The notes beneath the pieces are model-generated. The model did not search any database, was not told where the DNA came from, and saw nothing but the letters and a program-made list of their open reading frames with translations. From IMG/VR virus record IMGVR_UViG_3300027749_000512, positions 1 through 22,220 of that record: a stretch of DNA of 22,220 nt; one strand, written 5' to 3'. Source of the DNA: a virus. Both the position numbers and the translations under genes were made by a program. Positions 7,983-13,560 of this stretch are shown here, in pieces (the first letter of the stretch is position 1; every line of letters begins with the position of its first letter).

Positions 7983-8167
7983 CTCACTAAGTCTTAGCCA
8001 CTCACTAAGTCTTAGTGGCTCACTAAGTCTTAGGTTGTTGGACAACCTACAAGCTCACTAAGTCTTAGCCATACTCACTAAGTCTTAGCCATACTCACTA
8101 AGTCTTAGCCACTAAGATTTAGTGAGTGGCTCACTAAGTCTTAGGACAAATACTCACTAAGTCTTAG
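7983..8167. repeat. Iteron-like array: nine copies of CTCACTAAGTCTTAG
   Basis: Eight exact direct copies of the 15-mer CTCACTAAGTCTTAG start at 7983, 8001, 8019, 8054, 8074, 8094, 8130 and 8153. One inverted copy with a single change occupies 8112-8126. A half-site ACTAAGT follows at 8180-8186. Start-to-start spacing is 18, 18, 35, 20, 20, 36 and 23 bp. The last 11 bases, CTAAGTCTTAG, form a near-perfect palindrome (CTAAG-T-CTTAG), as expected for a site bound by a protein dimer. Such an array between divergent operons is typical of phage and plasmid origins (iterons) or of a cooperative operator cluster. Copies are identical while spacers vary, which points to selection on the 15-mer itself. 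Confidence 0.93.
8031..8049. repeat. Perfect inverted repeat inside the iteron array
   Basis: TAGGTTGTTGGACAACCTA has perfect 8-base arms (8031-8038 and 8042-8049) around TGG. It occupies the enlarged gap between the third and fourth direct copies and begins within the last bases of copy three. It could be a second protein site or a cruciform at an origin. Confidence 0.7.
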
Positions 8168-8205
8168 GGAAATAGCCAGACTAAGTTATCCTTGAAGGCA
8201 ATGTG

Positions 8206-8227
8206 GGCACTTTTAAAGTGCCTTTTT
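8206..8227 (+). terminator. Rho-independent terminator, rightward
   Basis: GGCACTTTTAAAGTGCC (8206-8222) is a perfect inverted repeat and is followed by five T at 8223-8227. The T run exists only in the rightward direction. No plus-strand gene lies upstream within the region, so it either ends a non-coding transcript crossing the repeat array or insulates the early operon from upstream transcription. Confidence 0.72.
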
Positions 8228-8244
8228 AGGTCGATAGCTTACTG

Positions 8245-8390
8245 TTTGCGCGTTTGCGTATTTGCGCGACACATATACACCTATATATATATACATTTAA
8301 AATTCTAAATGCTATTAGGATATTTTGATTATTACCCTTCAAGTTAACTAACATGTTAATTTTAAAAGGTTTTTGCGTAAGCACTTTGCG
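8245..8390. repeat. TTTGCG short repeats and AT-rich tract
   Basis: TTTGCG occurs at 8245, 8253 and 8261 in exact 8-bp steps, and again at 8372 and 8385. A TA-step run (8281-8293) and generally AT-rich sequence lie between them. Short regularly spaced motifs beside an easily melted tract recall the DnaA-box or 13-mer side of replication origins, although TTTGCG is not a canonical DnaA box. Confidence 0.5.
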
Positions 8391-8493
8391 CGTTTTAACC
8401 CCTAAAATACTACCCAAAACACTACCTTACTGATACCCTAATCGTTGCCCTCATTTAGCAAACCTCACAAAACCTCGCAAAAAGCTTTTTATT

Positions 8494-8522
8494 TTGCACA
8501 ATGCTATAAATTCATGTACAAT
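8494..8522 (+). promoter_or_regulatory. Sigma70-like promoter of the rightward early operon
   Basis: A -35-like TTGCAC (8494-8499) is separated by exactly 17 bp from a -10 TACAAT (8517-8522, five of six consensus bases). Transcription would start near 8529 and give a leader of about 27 bases to the ATG at 8556, with AAGG at 8544-8547. The block from 8516 to the start codon is nearly repeated in the promoter of the leftward replication operon. Confidence 0.65.
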
Positions 8523-8555
8523 TAAATCTCTCTCAACTAAATTAAGGTAAACAAA

Positions 8556-8921
8556 ATGGACATTCATAGCATATACCACCAGGCGCGCGCAGCTGGATTA
8601 TTTGCTGCGCAGGCCGCGCAAGTAACACCAATGATAGTCAACGCGCACGCAAACCCTCTCGACGCTAATAGCGAGATAACTCAGTCTTACTTCGTTAGTG
8701 ACGGCGTTTGTGGCTTTGCTAGTGTCGTCATTAAAAACGTGAAATTTGCCAACGGCCTTAAAAAGATGAACATCGGCCGCAAAAATTACGGCGGTGGTTA
8801 TTGTATTAGCGTGCACGACTTTAATCAGTCGTTAACGCGCAAGGAAGTTTACGCGCACGCGTTTGCTGACGTGTTACGCGCCAACGGCGTCGACGCGTAT
8901 GTCGATAGCAGAATGGACTAA
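8556..8921 (+). CDS. Conserved phage hypothetical protein, 121 aa
   Basis: This is the first gene of the rightward operon and encodes 121 aa of unknown function. The core SDGVCGFASVVIKNVKFANG is followed by LKKMNIGRKNYGGGYCISV, NQSLTRKEVYAHAFADVLR and GVDAYVDSRMD. I recognise the pattern D-G-x-C-G-F-A, Y-G-G, NQS and a final R-x-D as recurring in small phage proteins of Gram-negative hosts, without a known role. No membrane segment or metal motif is visible. The start is well placed: AAGG eight bases upstream and a promoter directly before it. First position after an early promoter suggests an early host-interaction or regulatory role, but that is inference. Confidence 0.78.
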   Translation: MDIHSIYHQARAAGLFAAQAAQVTPMIVNAHANPLDANSEITQSYFVSDGVCGFASVVIKNVKFANGLKKMNIGRKNYGGGYCISVHDFNQSLTRKEVYAHAFADVLRANGVDAYVDSRMD

Positions 8922-8927
8922 TCAACC

Positions 8928-8945
8928 GGCCCGCGCAAGCGGGCC
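8928..8945 (+). promoter_or_regulatory. Intercistronic hairpin with GCAA tetraloop (copy 1)
   Basis: GGCCCGC-GCAA-GCGGGCC is a perfect 7-bp GC stem with a GNRA-class loop, six bases after a stop codon and about 20 bases before the next ATG. No T run follows, so it is not a standard terminator. An identical hairpin recurs at 9956-9973 and a variant at 9277-9294. Confidence 0.75.
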
Positions 8946-8964
8946 ATAACTCAAGGTAAACAAA

Positions 8965-9207
8965 ATGAAAATCACATTAACTGACTACAAAACCGGCGCA
9001 GTTATCACGTCGCGCAAAATAACCCCTACTAAATTCGGTTATGTTTATCGTGGCGTACCTAAAACATGGTTTGACGAATTCGAGCAAGCGCTTTACGCGC
9101 TTAATAACGGCGAGCCCGCCGGCATACTTGCGGACAATTGGTCCGACGATTACAAAACGCCTATTAACCCTTATATGCGTTTTGCGAGCGAGTTAACCGA
9201 TGAATAA
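8965..9207 (+). CDS. Hypothetical protein, 80 aa
   Basis: This encodes 80 aa that I do not recognise. The sequence begins MKITLTDYKTGAVITSRKIT, has VYRGVPKTWFDEFEQALYAL in the middle and an acidic end. It has no membrane segment or catalytic motif. The ATG is preceded by AAGGTAAACAAA, the same 12 bases that precede the first gene at 8556, and by the GCAA hairpin. The first five codons (ATGAAAATCACATTA) are almost identical to those of the clamp gene at 9318, so leader plus start appear to have been copied. It is followed directly by a tiny overlapping membrane-peptide frame. Confidence 0.7.
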   Translation: MKITLTDYKTGAVITSRKITPTKFGYVYRGVPKTWFDEFEQALYALNNGEPAGILADNWSDDYKTPINPYMRFASELTDE

Positions 9208-9271
9208 AATTCACGACGTTATTGCCGCGTTACTTATGTGCCTGGCTTTGCTAGTTGCCTGTTTTCTGTAA
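9200..9271 (+). CDS. Tiny hydrophobic peptide, 23 aa (possible)
   Basis: An ATG at 9200, inside the end of the previous gene (8-bp overlap), opens a 23-codon frame: MNKIHDVIAALLMCLALLVA, then CFL. Residues 6-23 are a single hydrophobic segment long enough to span the membrane, and LVAC resembles a lipobox end but lies at the C-terminus. The frame ends just before a hairpin leader, as the other genes in this operon do. Ribosome-site support is weak. A second frame of the same type at 10935 raises the chance that both are real membrane micropeptides. Confidence 0.45.
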   Translation: MNKIHDVIAALLMCLALLVACFL

Positions 9272-9276
9272 TGCCA

Positions 9277-9294
9277 CGGCCGCGCTTGCGGCCG
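9277..9294 (+). promoter_or_regulatory. Intercistronic hairpin (variant, GCTT loop)
   Basis: CGGCCGC-GCTT-GCGGCCG is a perfect 7-bp stem with a GCTT loop. It is followed by ATAAACTTCACTAAGGTCTT and then the ATG at 9318. The stem differs from the 8928 and 9956 copies in several paired positions while pairing is kept, which argues for selection on structure. Confidence 0.72.
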
Positions 9295-9317
9295 ATAAAC
9301 TTCACTAAGGTCTTAAA

Positions 9318-9947
9318 ATGAAAATTACATTACCCTTAAGCGCCATGCGCGCCATGATTCACACCAGCGCTGATGCCGATATACGTTATTACTTAAACGG
9401 CGTACACGTTATAGCCACTAAAACGCATACGCGCCTTGAATCGACCAATGGCCACTATTGTGGCATTTTCGTGCACGAAGTAACCGAAGGCGATAATGAG
9501 CTTGAAGGCCTGGTTGATTTTATTGTGCCGCTCGACGAAGTCAAAATGTTAAAACCGAGTTCTGCTAAGTCACTTGACGCGTTGACGATCGAATATGACG
9601 CGACGACTAAAACCGGCACCTTAAATGTGCTCGCCGGTATGAGCGTGCGTTTTAACGCTATCGACGGGAAATTTCCTGACCTTGAGCGCGTAACACCTAA
9701 AACGGCGACTAGCGGCGCGGCCGCACAATTCCAAGTCGAATATTTCGGACAATTTGCTAAGGTTGCCAAGATATTAACGCCCAAGAAAAAGCAAGACGTC
9801 AAAATATGGCACAACGGCGACGACGTGGCCCTTATAACCTTGAGCGACGAACCACGCTATTTAGGTTTGCTCATGCCGCTAAATTCGCGCGTCGTGGGCG
9901 AGTCTAACGGTTTAGTGGCGTCGCCACGTTTTAACACTCTCAAGTAA
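9318..9947 (+). CDS. Shortened DNA polymerase III beta-clamp-like protein
   Basis: This encodes 209 aa. DIRYYLNGVHV (21-31) and STNGHYCGI (42-50) match the second domain of bacterial beta clamp (E. coli VRYYLNGM and ATDGHRLAV). IVPLDEVKML (69-78) matches its end. VRFNAIDGKFPDLERVTPK (110-128) matches the third domain (SKLVDGRFPDYRRVLPK), and LLMPL (184-188) corresponds to the C-terminal VMPM strand. The E. coli protein is about 366 aa in three domains; here only the equivalents of domains II and III are present and domain I is absent. The clamp tethers the polymerase to DNA, so its likely partner is the polymerase at 13611. AAGG precedes the ATG, after a hairpin leader. Confidence 0.82.
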   Translation: MKITLPLSAMRAMIHTSADADIRYYLNGVHVIATKTHTRLESTNGHYCGIFVHEVTEGDNELEGLVDFIVPLDEVKMLKPSSAKSLDALTIEYDATTKTGTLNVLAGMSVRFNAIDGKFPDLERVTPKTATSGAAAQFQVEYFGQFAKVAKILTPKKKQDVKIWHNGDDVALITLSDEPRYLGLLMPLNSRVVGESNGLVASPRFNTLK

Positions 9948-9955
9948 ACCCTACG

Positions 9956-9973
9956 GGCCCGCGCAAGCGGGCC
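9956..9973 (+). promoter_or_regulatory. Intercistronic hairpin with GCAA tetraloop (copy 2)
   Basis: This is an exact repeat of the 8928-8945 hairpin, nine bases after the clamp stop, followed by ATAAACTTCACTAAGGTAGA and the ATG at 9999. No T run follows, so termination is unlikely; a role in mRNA stability, processing or translation is more plausible. Confidence 0.75.
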
Positions 9974-9998
9974 ATAAACTTCACTAAGGTAGAAAAAA

Positions 9999-10262
9999 AT
10001 GCAACGCATAACAGATAAACAACTCAACTCACTTTGTGAGTATCTCAACACCATTACAAACAGCCCGTTAGAGCCCTGGGCCAACGGCCGCGCGGCCGTG
10101 GGTAATTATCATATCTCGCACGCGTACGGCGGCGTTTGTTTGATGCGTCACGTTAACGAGTCTGGCGGCGCGACGTGCCCGCTCGGTCATGGCCACGGCA
10201 CAAAGCGCGAGCTCTACAACGAGATGCACGCATACATCAAGGGTTTAGAGGTGACGATATGA
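9999..10262 (+). CDS. Conserved phage hypothetical protein, 87 aa
   Basis: This encodes 87 aa of unknown function. The body EYLNTITNSPLEPW, then NYHISHAYGGVCLMR and CPLGHGHGTKRELYNEMHAYI, is a pattern seen in many small phage proteins. Several His and Cys residues (His at 38, 41, 51, 63 and 65; Cys at 47 and 61) might bind metal, but no standard motif is complete. It begins after the second GCAA hairpin, with CTAAGGT as ribosome site about ten bases upstream, and ends in an ATGA overlap with the next gene. No membrane segment is present. Confidence 0.75.
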   Translation: MQRITDKQLNSLCEYLNTITNSPLEPWANGRAAVGNYHISHAYGGVCLMRHVNESGGATCPLGHGHGTKRELYNEMHAYIKGLEVTI

Positions 10263-10732
10263 TTGAAAACCTAAAAGCAATTGAGCGGTGGGTATTGCCT
10301 GAGTCATACGGCGGCGCGCATTGGCCCGAGTATTTTGTTTTTCTCGGCCAACACCGCGATTCTGACGCGCTTGCGCGTTCTAATTTTGAGCAAGGCTTGG
10401 CCGCGCTAGGCGGCGAATCCGACACGGTGTTAGTGGTACATGAGCGTCATTGGGCCGTGGGCTGGGTTGAATGGATAGCGGTACACGAAAGCGACACGGC
10501 CGCGCTAATTGAGGCCGACGCTATGCTTTGCGCGTTGTCGGATTATCCCGTACTCGACGAAGAACACCATAGTGAACTTGAATACGACGAAGTTTCAGAG
10601 CGCTGGACTGGTATGAGCGTGCGCGACAGGATGGAATTATGCGCCAAGCATGGTTTAAGCATATTTGCCGCGCGGCGCGATTATTTGCCGCCTGACGATA
10701 GCGGTTCACTTTTTGACAGCTTAAGAGGTTAA
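10259..10732 (+). CDS. Conserved phage hypothetical protein, 157 aa
   Basis: This encodes 157 aa from the ATG at 10259. The frame is open further upstream, but this start overlaps the previous stop as ATGA and has GAGGTGA a few bases before it, so it is preferred over an upstream ATG at 10175. The sequence contains IERWVLPESYGGAHWPEYFV, FLGQHRDSDALARSNFEQGL, HWAVGWVEWIAVH and LSDYPVLDEEHHSELEY, a well-conserved phage pattern with no known function. It is acidic and rich in Trp, with no membrane segment. I cannot assign a role. Confidence 0.8.
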   Translation: MIENLKAIERWVLPESYGGAHWPEYFVFLGQHRDSDALARSNFEQGLAALGGESDTVLVVHERHWAVGWVEWIAVHESDTAALIEADAMLCALSDYPVLDEEHHSELEYDEVSERWTGMSVRDRMELCAKHGLSIFAARRDYLPPDDSGSLFDSLRG

Positions 10733-10734
10733 TT

Positions 10735-10938
10735 ATGAAATATAAAAATGGCCAGCCGGTAGAGCACGGCGATATTGTGCACGTCCGTAACCGCGCCTAT
10801 ACAGTCTATTCAATAGGCGACACGGTTACCCTGCGCTCCATGTGCGAGCGTGGGTATATTAAGCGTGTATTTCCGGCCGATATAGGGGCCTATATCCCCC
10901 GCATACACCCAATATTTGCCGGATTGATGCCGCTATGA
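10735..10938 (+). CDS. Small beta-barrel-like hypothetical protein, 67 aa
   Basis: This encodes 67 aa. The first half, NGQPVEHGDIVHVRNRAYTVYSIGDTVTLRSM, reads as short alternating strands with GD turns, like KOW or SH3-type small barrels, but I do not recognise the family. AAGAGG lies eight bases before the ATG, and the gene starts two bases after the previous stop. Its stop overlaps a tiny membrane-peptide frame as ATGA. Confidence 0.7.
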   Translation: MKYKNGQPVEHGDIVHVRNRAYTVYSIGDTVTLRSMCERGYIKRVFPADIGAYIPRIHPIFAGLMPL

Positions 10939-10997
10939 CCTATTCACTAATCGCGGCCGCGCTTGTTATTTTACTTATCCTGGTATTCGACCTCTAA
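10935..10997 (+). CDS. Tiny membrane peptide, 20 aa (possible)
   Basis: A 20-codon frame, MTYSLIAAALVILLILVFDL, starts with an ATGA overlap at the end of the previous gene and ends 11 bases before the next ATG. Residues 4-18 are hydrophobic and could span or lie in the membrane. The ATGA junction matches the way real genes are joined in this genome, which supports translation by coupling. No function can be stated; very small phage membrane peptides are often ignored by annotation. Confidence 0.5.
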   Translation: MTYSLIAAALVILLILVFDL

Positions 10998-11008
10998 AGG
11001 ATTTAATC

Positions 11009-11233
11009 ATGCGTTTTTATTCGATCATGTGGCAGGAAGGCAATTATCACTCAACCGCTACCGTGTTAGCTTTTGACAACAAAAAAGCGCGCGCAGCATA
11101 TCCATTACACTGCGCGCGGCGAGTTGAACCGATTAACGTAAAATCAAAAAATGAGTTTATGCGCGAAGGGTTTCCGGTTTGGTTAATGCTTTGGGATTCG
11201 GAAAACCCATCAAAATTTTACGCACGCAAGTAA
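11009..11233 (+). CDS. Hypothetical protein, 74 aa
   Basis: This encodes 74 aa that I do not recognise: MRFYSIMWQEGNYHSTATVL, then FDNKKARAAYPLHCARRVEP and EFMREGFPVWLMLWDSENP. It is slightly basic with several aromatic residues and no membrane segment. AAAGGA lies eight bases upstream of the ATG. It is the last gene of the rightward operon: a terminator begins 20 bases after its stop. Confidence 0.7.
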   Translation: MRFYSIMWQEGNYHSTATVLAFDNKKARAAYPLHCARRVEPINVKSKNEFMREGFPVWLMLWDSENPSKFYARK

Positions 11234-11252
11234 TCCCCACGCAAGCCTTCAG

Positions 11253-11275
11253 AGCCCGCTTAGGCGGGCTTTTTT
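11253..11275 (+). terminator. Rho-independent terminator of the early operon
   Basis: AGCCCGC-TTAG-GCGGGCT (11253-11270) is a perfect 7-bp GC stem followed by five T at 11271-11275. It ends the rightward operon. The convergent primase gene reads through it on the other strand, and its stop codon (11262-11260) lies in the loop, so the two functions share the same bases. Confidence 0.85.
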
Positions 11276-13560
11276 ATGGGTGTAACACTAGCAAGCGGTG
11301 TACCGGCCCGAACTGTCAAACCCTCCGCCATTGTGCGCAGCTCGCTTTTTTTATAACCTACCATCTCGGGGGCACAATAAACTTGCTTTTTAGTGGTCAA
11401 GTCACGCGTGGCCAAGCGCCCACAGTCGAACCATTGGCACTCTAGCAAAGCGTGCAATAGCGCGCCTTGGCTGACCTTATAGGTGCCTGGCGCGTTGAGC
11501 GAAAGCGTGTCACAGATAACGTGAAAGGGGCTCGCTATCACGCCACCGGCAAACACGCCCACGCGGGCCTTGATTAGGTCGACTAGGTACGATTCATTAG
11601 CACTCATACCTTGCTCTACTAGGGTAAGTTTAAATTCAGTCACAGGGGGCGCGGCCGACGGATTGAAGGCCGATACATCACGCGCGGCTAGCCATGCCGC
11701 GCAGGCGCTTAAACCACCTCGGGCAAACCATCGCCATATCTCGGAGCTCGCCTCGGGCGTCATGCGGGCGACATTCGAACTCAGAGCAAACCAACGACGG
11801 TCCTGACTATCCAAGGTTATTGGGACCGCGTCGTTACTGAACGCGAGCACCAAGCACCTATTGACCATGTCATAAGGTTTTAGGCCCTTACGGTTAATGC
11901 TCAGATACTCGGGGGGTGCTGCGATAATTGGCTTTAATTTGTTCGCCAGAGCTCTACGGTCGCGCGCGTCGGGCTCGCGGAGCTCATTCAATATCAGTAT
12001 TTCAGATTCCAACGCGTAATTAAATTGGCTGTTCATGGTATCCGAGTCTAACAAGCCACGGTTGACCGCGTTCGGGCCGCAAACGGCCTCAATAAACGGG
12101 GCCCACATTGTGTCTTTACCTATCCCTTGGGGGCCTTTGTGTAGCACTGCGTGGTTGATCTTGCGCTGGGGGTACTGTAATTTGTACGCCATCACGTTAA
12201 AGCAATGCTCAAGCGCCTCGGGCTCGGGCACCAAATGCCGGCAATGGTTAAGCCAGGGGGTTACGTCACCGGCCACGCCCACGGGGCGCGCGTCGCGCCA
12301 ACGGTTGCCATATACGTCACCACCGCGCGACACTAAAACCGTTTCACCGGCGGCATACGTTATCCCCACCAATGCGGGGGCTCCGTTCTCTTGGCGTAGT
12401 TCGTCAAAACTGACTGATGCCTCGACGTGGCGACCGGTACGGATCGACTTACAAGTAATATGACGGTACAAAGCGTTAAACGTGCCGCGCGAGATCTCGC
12501 GCCTATCTTGCAAGTCAAAGTACGCGTCATCGGATTGAATGTAGGCAAACCGCCCGAACCACTCGCGCTTCTGTACGCGCCCGAGCTCGCGGTGCTCGAT
12601 CTCGGTTTGGCGCTTTTTAACGTCATCAGGGTACGCCTCGGTAGGTGCGATAATTGAGTAGGTCTTGGCCATTGTCTTGGCAAGCAGTTCATCGCGCAAT
12701 CCTGGTGCCGCACTCGGGCCGCCCTGCCCCTCGACCCATTCAAGAAAAATATGGCTATCCAGTTGCAAGCAATGGCTATGCAAACAGCAGTACGCCCGCA
12801 TCGCGGGGTTATACCGGCCTTGGGGGTTGCCATCGGTATGCTCATGGGCGTTGGGGCAAACAACGCCCGCCCAACCCTCGCTGTTGGGGCGCGAGATGAC
12901 AAGGCTATTTTCGGCCAACCACGCAAAAATCGTATCGGTGCCGTCGTCGTCAATGTGGATAGGTTTGTAGACCGACTCGACGGGGCCGGATTTGACCCCA
13001 AACGCGCTCATGATCTGGGGCAAGCTAAACTCACGCTCTGGGTAAAACTCGGTTAACACCGATTTAAACCCCGCCCGTTCGGGCTTGAGGTTAACGCTGC
13101 CTGGTATCCTAAAGTTGCGTACGGCGTTACACGCGCCCTTGTCCGTGAACCCAGCCTCGGCTATCGCCTTGATGGCTGCGCTAAACACCTCATGTGTGGG
13201 TTGATCGTCAAGCGCAAACGCGTAGCCCCATTGAAAGTTATCGGGGGAGGTTTCGATCTTCCATGTCGGCTCTAAGGGCGGCGCTTTGGATTTTGTGCCC
13301 ACGTCATCTAACACTAAGAACGCAACGTGTGTGCAGTTGTGAATACTAGCGCTTGGGCGCTTGCCTAACCTGTCGGTAATGAATGAGGCGGTGTTGCAGT
13401 ACCACGCCCCACCCTCTTTGTACTCATTAGGGTAGAAGGCTGGCCATGTCGCCTTAATCGTGCCGTCAGCGTGTTGTTCATTTCCAACAGGCTTTTGCTT
13501 AACTAATAGACAAGTTTCACCCTCGGGGGCTTTTTTACTGATAAAATCGACGAAGTCCAA
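11260..13560 (-). CDS. Primase-helicase (RepB-type primase plus D5/DUF5906-like helicase)
   Basis: From a TTG start at 13560 it encodes 766 aa. TTG is preferred because AAGGAG lies seven bases upstream (13573-13568); a frame extension to GTG at 13593 would place the start in a hairpin. Numbered from TTG, the N-terminal primase shows LVLDD (82-86, catalytic Asp pair) and NFRIPGSVNLKP (149-160). A Cys/His cluster follows (CPNAHEH at 235, then CCLHSHC at 258-264), as in zinc-binding segments of such proteins. The helicase has Walker A GPQGIGKDT (476-484), a Walker B-like EILILNE (520-526) and a sensor Asn in LAFSND. It would prime and unwind at phage forks for the polymerase encoded just upstream in the operon. 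Last gene of the leftward replication operon. Confidence 0.88.
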   Translation of the reverse strand: MDFVDFISKKAPEGETCLLVKQKPVGNEQHADGTIKATWPAFYPNEYKEGGAWYCNTASFITDRLGKRPSASIHNCTHVAFLVLDDVGTKSKAPPLEPTWKIETSPDNFQWGYAFALDDQPTHEVFSAAIKAIAEAGFTDKGACNAVRNFRIPGSVNLKPERAGFKSVLTEFYPEREFSLPQIMSAFGVKSGPVESVYKPIHIDDDGTDTIFAWLAENSLVISRPNSEGWAGVVCPNAHEHTDGNPQGRYNPAMRAYCCLHSHCLQLDSHIFLEWVEGQGGPSAAPGLRDELLAKTMAKTYSIIAPTEAYPDDVKKRQTEIEHRELGRVQKREWFGRFAYIQSDDAYFDLQDRREISRGTFNALYRHITCKSIRTGRHVEASVSFDELRQENGAPALVGITYAAGETVLVSRGGDVYGNRWRDARPVGVAGDVTPWLNHCRHLVPEPEALEHCFNVMAYKLQYPQRKINHAVLHKGPQGIGKDTMWAPFIEAVCGPNAVNRGLLDSDTMNSQFNYALESEILILNELREPDARDRRALANKLKPIIAAPPEYLSINRKGLKPYDMVNRCLVLAFSNDAVPITLDSQDRRWFALSSNVARMTPEASSEIWRWFARGGLSACAAWLAARDVSAFNPSAAPPVTEFKLTLVEQGMSANESYLVDLIKARVGVFAGGVIASPFHVICDTLSLNAPGTYKVSQGALLHALLECQWFDCGRLATRDLTTKKQVYCAPEMVGYKKSELRTMAEGLTVRAGTPLASVTPIKKPA

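Larger units (their letters stand above)
7815..8555. other. Divergent non-coding region, candidate replication origin or control region
   Basis: This 741-bp gap separates the leftward late operon from the rightward early operon and holds no convincing gene. From left to right it contains: an AT-rich inverted repeat (7835-7843 with 7859-7867); a C-rich block with a TAGGGC/GCCCTA hairpin (7902-7923); a nine-copy 15-bp repeat array (7983-8167); a 19-base inverted repeat inside it; a rightward terminator (8206-8227); three TTTGCG units at 8-bp steps (8245-8266) and two more at 8372 and 8385; a run of TA steps (8281-8293); an AAAAAGCTTTTT palindrome (8479-8490); and a promoter (8494-8522). Iterons next to an AT-rich unwinding stretch are the classical design of an origin, but a multi-operator control region would look similar. 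Confidence 0.6.

Noticed and set aside
7879-8061. Plus-strand 60-codon frame over the repeat array
   Set aside because: Its Ser-Leu-Ser pattern is only the translation of the repeats; no ribosome site fits and it crosses a strong inverted repeat.
7983-8167. CRISPR array
   Set aside because: Repeats are 15 bp, too short, one copy is inverted, gaps are only 3 to 21 bases and partly alike, and no cas genes are present (the Cas4-like nuclease is a DUF2800 replication protein).
8226-8417. Minus-strand 63-codon frame in the AT-rich part of the control region
   Set aside because: It needs a TTG start, has no ribosome site or recognisable motif, ends in the terminator T run and overlaps the short-repeat region.
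10175-10258. Upstream extension of the 157-aa gene to an ATG at 10175
   Set aside because: The extra 28 residues are the shadow of the previous gene; the ATG at 10259 has GAGGTGA and an ATGA junction.
12360-13001. Minus-strand 213-codon frame
   Set aside because: It is a shadow in another frame of the primase-helicase gene; its Arg/Ser/Pro-rich composition is typical of off-frame translation.
12665-13056. Plus-strand frames antisense to the primase-helicase gene as the reason for the terminator at 13582
   Set aside because: They have no ribosome sites, no recognisable domain and low-complexity composition, so an antisense protein gene is not supported.
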